Shown here: positions 60,389 through 64,000 of the stretch, in pieces
Position numbering within the stretch: position 1 is the stretch's first letter
Layout: each line of letters starts with the position of its first letter
DNA from: Arthrobacter sp. ov118
GTDB taxonomy: Bacteria > Actinomycetota > Actinomycetes > Actinomycetales > Micrococcaceae
DNA length: 64,000 bases
Reading direction: 5' to 3'
Assembly: GCF_900116495.1 (NCBI RefSeq)
Contig: NZ_FPAY01000006.1
Span: 62,001 to 126,000, forward strand
Position numbers and translations under genes: made by a program
The notes under the pieces: generated by a model
What the model was told of the DNA's origin: nothing
Database searches by the model: none
The model's input: the letters and a program-made list of their open reading frames with translations, nothing else

Positions 60389-60442
60389 CGTTGACCTCTC
60401 GGTTAGAACGGAACGGCTGGGGCCGGATGGCCGGTGCCGTGT

Positions 60443-60470
60443 TATGTGCATCACTTTGCCATCATTGCGC
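60443..60470 (-). promoter_or_regulatory. Candidate promoter of the acid-sugar operon
   Basis: On the minus strand a TTGCGT-like -35, lying within the operator palindrome, and a CAAAGT-like -10 are about 17 bases apart. The -10 is weak, so the promoter may depend on an activator or a different sigma factor. Coordinates are approximate. Confidence 0.35.
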
Positions 60471-60481
60471 GTTTCACGCAA
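60465..60481. promoter_or_regulatory. Palindromic operator candidate for the DeoR regulator
   Basis: TTGCGCGTTTCACGCAA has inverted TTGCG and CGCAA arms round CGTTTCA. It lies in the 244-base space between the divergent binding-protein and kinase-fusion starts, overlapping the -35 of a candidate minus-strand promoter. A near copy occurs at 61501-61517 inside the fused gene. Confidence 0.6.
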
Positions 60482-60632
60482 CCTCTCTAGCGCAGTCCGC
60501 GCAGTTATGTCATGATGGGAACACCCCGGCGGACCATTGGCTGGGGTAGCGGCTCGATTCAGAGCCTCATCCACAAGCCCATTCACCGGCTCATCGCTTC
60601 AATCCATTACTTCAAGGCAGGGAGGAGGGAAC

Positions 60633-63248
60633 ATGGCAGCAGTCCTCATACAGGCCGACGACTTTTCCGGCGCCGCCGAGGTGGCACAGTGCTTTGCCCA
60701 GTACGGGTTCAGCACACAGATCCTGCTCGAACCTTCTTCCGGGGAACCTGGGCGTTCCCAGGGGTCCGAGCAATCCGGGGTGACCGTGGTGGACACGCAC
60801 TCGCGGTCTTCCTCCCCGGCGGACGCCGCGGCCGCCGTCGCCCGGGCTTTTCCGGGACCGGATGTTGCAGGTACAGACGTGGCCGGCACCGAGATAGTCG
60901 GCACCCAGGTGCTGTTCAAGAAGATCGACTCGCTCTGGCGGGGCAACGTCGGCGCCGAAGTCGGGGCCCTGACCGGCCTTGGCTTTCACGTTCTCGTTGC
61001 CGGCGCGCTGCCCCAGCTGCGACGGACTGTCGTGGACGGACGTCCCTATGCGGACGGAGTCCCGCTGTCCGAAACCGATCTTTGGAAGGCGGAGGCCGCT
61101 CTGCCGCCGGCGCATCTGTCGGAGGTGCTGGTCTCAGAGGCGCTGGAGCAATCCGCGGGCACGCCGGCTGATGGCGGTTCTGCCGGCGACCGTGCTGCCG
61201 CGGCCGAAGTGCAGATGCTGGACCTCGCCGTGGTTCGCTCCACCGACCTGGCCGCCAGGCTTGGTCACCTGTTCTCCGGCAGCGTTCCCACCACCGTGAT
61301 CGCGGACGGGGAAAGCGGGGCGGACCTGGAAGCCGTGGTCGAAGCACTCGCCCGGTTGGGATTTTCCGCGGGCGGGCGTCGCATTGTTTTGGTCGGCACC
61401 GGCGGGCTAGCTGACGTTCTGGCCCGGCGGTTGCAGCCCGGATCGGGGGCGGGGTCGCAATCCGAACTGGCGTACAAGGAAACCACCGTAACGCCCGATT
61501 CTGCGCGAAACGCGCAAAACTCCACAACGAACACCTTAAGGAATTCCACACCGAATTCCAGCACCCCAAACCTTCCCGGAGACGGAGCGCGGCCGGTGCT
61601 CGCCGTCGTCGGCTCCGCCTCGGAAGCCGCACGCAGGCAACTCCGGCAGCTCCAGGCGGGAGGCTTCCGGCTTGTCGGACTGACCCCCGAGGAGCTGCGG
61701 GACGACGCGACGGACCCGCTGCTCCACGCCGTGCGCGAGGCCTTGGCCGCCGGCGAACCGGTGGCCCTGACGGTGACCGCGGAGCAGGTAAATCCCCGCG
61801 AGGCAGGCGCGATCGTGACGAACCTGGCGCGTTTCGTTTCCAGCGCTCTGGACTTCCCGCAGCAGGCGCCCGACGGTGCTGGCTTTGACGGCACTGGATC
61901 CGCCGGCAGTGCCGCCGGCGTCGTCCTTCCCGACCTCATCCTGACCGGCGGTGAGACTGCCCGCGACGTGCTGGACACGCTGGGCATCCGCACGCTCGAG
62001 CCGCTGGTCGCCGTCCAGCACGGCGCCGTGGTCAGTCTCGCCGACGACGGCAGGCTGGTCGGCACCAAACCCGGCAGCTTCGGCGACGACCAGGCCCTGC
62101 ACCAGCTCTATTCCGCAATCCACGGCCGCCGGACCACCGAACCGGCCGGCCCCACTCAGCAAGAACCACTCGACCCTTCCGATCCATCTGGAGAAGCAAT
62201 GAATTCAGCGTTGAATGCACCCGAATTGAATGCAACAGCACAGGACACCCGCCCCTTCATTGCCGTCACCATGGGCGACGGCGCCGGCGTCGGCCCCGAA
62301 GTGACGGTGGGCGCGCTGCTGGCCGAAAACGCCTACCGCGACTGCCGCCCGGTGGTGATCGGCGACGTGTACCGGCTGGGCCTGGGCGCGAAGGCCCTCG
62401 GCGTCGAGGCTGACATCGTGGAGATCCAGGACGTGGCCGACGCCGTGTTTGAACCGGGCCGCATCAACGTGATCGATCCGAAACTGCTCTCGCACGACCT
62501 GCCGTGGGGTGTGGAATCCGCCGAGGCCGGCAACGCCGCCTACCACTACATCCGGATCGCCTGCGAGCTCGGGATGAGCGGCGCCGTGCAGGGGATCTGC
62601 ACCGCCCCGCTGAACAAGGCCGCGCTGCACAAGGCCGGGCACGTCTACCCCGGCCACACCGAACTGCTGGCGCACTTCATGGGGGTGGAGGAAGTGTCCA
62701 TGATGCTGTCCACGCCTAAGGTCAAGGTCATCCACGTCACCACGCACATCGGCCTGATCGACGCCGTTAACAAGATCGAGCCCGGCCTGGTGGAACGGAC
62801 CGTGCGGCGCGGGCACAGCGCCATGCAGCGCGCCGGCGTCGCCAATCCCAAAATCGGCGTCTGCGCCATCAACCCGCACGCGGGGGAGAACGGCCTCTTC
62901 GGCTACGGCGAGGAAGCGGAGAAGATCACCCCGGCCATCGAAAAGCTGCAGGCCGACGGCATTGACGCCCGCGGCCCGCTCCCCGCCGACACCGCCTTCT
63001 TCCTGGCCGGCCGCGGCGACTACGACCTCATCGTGGCGATGTACCACGACCAGGGCCACGGCCCCGTGAAGGTCCTGGGCATCGAGGCCGGCGTCAACAT
63101 CACCGTGGGCCTGCCCGTGATCCGCACCTCGGTGGACCACGGCACGGCCTTCGACATCGCGGGCAAGGGCATCGTGGACGTGCGCAGCATGATCGAGGCG
63201 CTGCGCCAGGCCGCGGAAATGTCCCCGAGCCCGGCGCTGCAGAAGTAG
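60633..63248 (+). CDS. Fusion of four-carbon acid-sugar kinase (DUF1537/OtnK-like) and 4-phosphate dehydrogenase (PdxA2)
   Basis: An 871-residue bifunctional enzyme. Residues 1 to about 510 are the DUF1537 kinase: LIQADDFSGAAEVA at the N-terminus, and LILTGGETARDVLDTLGI, VQHGAVVS and KPGSFGDDQAL near its end. Residues 523-871 are PdxA2: VTMGDGAGVGPEV (GDPAGIGPE in PdxA), the metal-binding PGHTE, NPHAGENG and YHDQGHGPVK. Together they phosphorylate D-threonate or D-erythronate at O4 and oxidise and decarboxylate it to dihydroxyacetone phosphate, a reaction pair normally split between two genes. GGAGGAGGG precedes the start. At the junction an in-frame ATG (62199) keeps its own GGAG site. The kinase part has two odd inserts: VAGT-type repeats (about 77-92) and an Asn/Ser/Thr-rich stretch (about 275-312) with rare TTA and AGG codons. 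Confidence 0.92.
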   Translation: MAAVLIQADDFSGAAEVAQCFAQYGFSTQILLEPSSGEPGRSQGSEQSGVTVVDTHSRSSSPADAAAAVARAFPGPDVAGTDVAGTEIVGTQVLFKKIDSLWRGNVGAEVGALTGLGFHVLVAGALPQLRRTVVDGRPYADGVPLSETDLWKAEAALPPAHLSEVLVSEALEQSAGTPADGGSAGDRAAAAEVQMLDLAVVRSTDLAARLGHLFSGSVPTTVIADGESGADLEAVVEALARLGFSAGGRRIVLVGTGGLADVLARRLQPGSGAGSQSELAYKETTVTPDSARNAQNSTTNTLRNSTPNSSTPNLPGDGARPVLAVVGSASEAARRQLRQLQAGGFRLVGLTPEELRDDATDPLLHAVREALAAGEPVALTVTAEQVNPREAGAIVTNLARFVSSALDFPQQAPDGAGFDGTGSAGSAAGVVLPDLILTGGETARDVLDTLGIRTLEPLVAVQHGAVVSLADDGRLVGTKPGSFGDDQALHQLYSAIHGRRTTEPAGPTQQEPLDPSDPSGEAMNSALNAPELNATAQDTRPFIAVTMGDGAGVGPEVTVGALLAENAYRDCRPVVIGDVYRLGLGAKALGVEADIVEIQDVADAVFEPGRINVIDPKLLSHDLPWGVESAEAGNAAYHYIRIACELGMSGAVQGICTAPLNKAALHKAGHVYPGHTELLAHFMGVEEVSMMLSTPKVKVIHVTTHIGLIDAVNKIEPGLVERTVRRGHSAMQRAGVANPKIGVCAINPHAGENGLFGYGEEAEKITPAIEKLQADGIDARGPLPADTAFFLAGRGDYDLIVAMYHDQGHGPVKVLGIEAGVNITVGLPVIRTSVDHGTAFDIAGKGIVDVRSMIEALRQAAEMSPSPALQK
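61501..61517. promoter_or_regulatory. Operator-like palindrome inside the fused gene
   Basis: CTGCGCGAAACGCGCAA holds the perfect TGCGCG-AAA-CGCGCA palindrome. Its reverse complement differs from the 60465 site at two of 17 positions. It lies in the Asn/Ser-rich insert of the kinase domain, which is AT-richer than its surroundings. Confidence 0.5.
62190..62201 (+). promoter_or_regulatory. Internal ribosome site and ATG at the kinase/PdxA2 junction
   Basis: GGAG at about 62190-62193 is followed after AAGCA by an in-frame ATG at 62199-62201. Initiation here would give a free 349-residue PdxA2, the normal length for the family. It looks like the start site of a once separate gene. Confidence 0.6.
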
Positions 63249-63259
63249 AACCTCCACAC

Positions 63260-63273
63260 CAACGCGGGGTCAC
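63260..63273. repeat. Partial arm of the palindromic element
   Basis: CAACGCGGGGTCAC, the first 14 bases of the element arm, occurs alone 40 bases before copy C and is preceded by the same ACAC context. It could be a partial duplication or insertion remnant. Confidence 0.6.
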
Positions 63274-63299
63274 CGGGAGGCCGAGGCGCCGAACTACAC

Positions 63300-63362
63300 C
63301 AACGCGGGGTCACTTACGGCCCAATCCGAGGGCATTATTGGGCGCTATGTGACCCCGCGTTG
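63300..63362. repeat. 63-bp palindromic element, copy C
   Basis: Arms at 63300-63325 and 63337-63362 flank the 11-base loop CCGAGGGCATT. Arm sequence closely matches copies A and B. It lies between the convergent ends of the fused gene and the sigma factor gene. Confidence 0.9.
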
Positions 63363-63380
63363 TCGTGCTGAGGCTGTGGG

Positions 63381-64000
63381 TCATCGACCTGTGACGCTGT
63401 TGTTTTCGCCGATTGAGGTCGGCCCCACGAATAGGCTGTCACCGTCAAGGTGAAACTGCCGCAGGAGGTTGGACCGGGACGGATGTTTGAGCTTCTTCAA
63501 GGCCGTGAGTTCGATCTGGCGGACTCGGTCGCGGGTCGTGCCGAACGCTTCCGCGACATCCTTCAACGATTTCCCAGCACCGTCTGTCATGCCGAAGCGC
63601 ATCGCTATGACTCGTGCCTCCCGCTCCTCGAGCGTGTCGAGTACGGCTTGAACCTGCGCCCTCAACTGTTGGCGAAAGAGCAAATCGGCAGTGTCGAGAT
63701 TAGCCGGATCCAACAACTGTTCGGCCAGTGCTTCGGTTCCGCCCCTGCCGTCAGGCACTTGAAAGTCCAGCGAACATATCGGCTTGTCCAAGGACAACAG
63801 ACATTCGAGCTTCTCCACCGAGTGGTTCGTCAGCTGACCAAGATATTCTCTACTGCAAACCGTGCCCGTCATTTCGGCCGCCCGTTGCGCAGTTCGGACT
63901 CTCTGCATCTGGTCGACGACGTTAACCGGGAGACGGATAAGTCGTGCCTGATCGCTTAGCGCCCGGAGGATGGTGTGCCGGATGCACCACGTGGCATAGG
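63381..64000 (-). CDS. RpoD-like sigma-70 factor, C-terminal part (N-terminus beyond window)
   Basis: The frame stays open to the right edge, so the 5' end is missing; about 206 residues are visible. Region 2.4 reads YATWCIRHTILRALSDQARLIRLPVNVVDQM, close to the group 1/2 pattern but with Cys for the second Trp (shown only to compare with YATWWIRQAI). Region 3 is short and diverged. Region 4 is VLDTLEEREARVIAMRFGMTDG, then DVAEAFGTTRDRVRQIELTALKKLKHP, with the -35-binding helix intact. It is therefore a second, divergent sigma factor rather than the housekeeping one, and may direct stress or specialised promoters. The tail after the helix-turn-helix (about 30 residues) is unusually long. Confidence 0.88.
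   Translation of the reverse strand, partial: YATWCIRHTILRALSDQARLIRLPVNVVDQMQRVRTAQRAAEMTGTVCSREYLGQLTNHSVEKLECLLSLDKPICSLDFQVPDGRGGTEALAEQLLDPANLDTADLLFRQQLRAQVQAVLDTLEEREARVIAMRFGMTDGAGKSLKDVAEAFGTTRDRVRQIELTALKKLKHPSRSNLLRQFHLDGDSLFVGPTSIGENNSVTGR

Noticed and set aside
58889..60394. 501-residue plus-strand frame over the binding-protein gene
   Set aside because: Shadow of the family 5 binding protein; no start signal and low-complexity translation.
1..64000. tRNA, rRNA, insertion sequence or prophage genes
   Set aside because: I looked for T-loop cores, transposase motifs and phage structural genes and found none that hold up.

Overview
The window is chromosomal DNA of a high-GC actinobacterium. 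Gene style and content point to the Micrococcaceae, most likely Arthrobacter or a close relative such as Pseudarthrobacter: GTG and TTG starts, an Rpf-like LysM protein, a Tex protein, a PucR regulator, and sugar-acid and tetritol catabolism. This placement is inferred from gene content, not from a marker gene. I see no rRNA, tRNA, prophage, insertion sequence, CRISPR array or replication origin. Coding density is high. About 60 genes are called, two of them cut by the window edges.

Layout. (1) 1-4694: tetritol/erythrulose catabolism, with an RpiB-type isomerase, a 3-hydroxyacyl-CoA-dehydrogenase-like enzyme, an SDR dehydrogenase, a 47-residue membrane protein, an MFS permease and a TIM-like isomerase. 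(2) 4727-5296: an array of the palindrome GGACATGTCC and its variants, ending 10 bases from the 3' end of a 1223-residue nuclease-helicase (5306-8977). (3) 9137-12187: Tex and a VOC protein. (4) 12387-17953: a heptose-type module with HldE-like kinase/nucleotidyltransferase, aldehyde dehydrogenase and two family 9 glycosyltransferases. (5) 18362-25907: small membrane and orphan proteins, DUF2071, DUF1622, an epimerase-like protein, an MSMEG_6728-type protein, an Rpf/LysM hydrolase and an adenine deaminase-like enzyme. (6) 26018-30125: an aldo/keto reductase bracketed by two copies of a 63-bp palindromic element, a SulP permease, and a protein joining a winged-helix-like domain to a starch-binding-like X25 domain. 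(7) 30314-39432: an esterase-like hydrolase, a proline-rich peptide, a GH13 glucosidase, an MscS channel, two paralogous lipoproteins, acylphosphatase, a cupin and a lipid-kinase-like protein. (8) 39474-45284: a PucR regulator divergent from an FMN-dependent 2-hydroxy-acid dehydrogenase and a polar amino-acid ABC transporter. (9) 45514-50024: an MFS exporter, a methyltransferase, a VapBC-type pair, a histidine phosphatase and a SnoaL-like protein.

(10) 50154-63248: a four-carbon acid-sugar locus. Ten genes on the minus strand (oligopeptide-type ABC transporter, aldo/keto reductase, HpcH aldolase, sialidase-like protein, SDR, DeoR regulator) diverge from a single gene that fuses a DUF1537 acid-sugar kinase to a PdxA2 4-phosphate dehydrogenase. 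The inferred flow is import, trimming, oxidation or reduction, phosphorylation, then oxidative decarboxylation to dihydroxyacetone phosphate, under DeoR control. A palindrome in the divergent promoter (TTGCGCGTTTCACGCAA) recurs almost unchanged inside the fused gene. (11) 63381-64000: the C-terminal part of a divergent RpoD-like sigma factor running off the right edge.

The most unusual items are the GGACWTGTCC array beside the nuclease-helicase, the three 63-bp palindromes with fixed 26-base arms and variable 11-base loops, the winged-helix/X25 protein, the kinase-PdxA2 fusion with its internal start and internal operator-like site, and the many in-frame or intergenic 15/16-bp tandem repeats around the acid-sugar operon.
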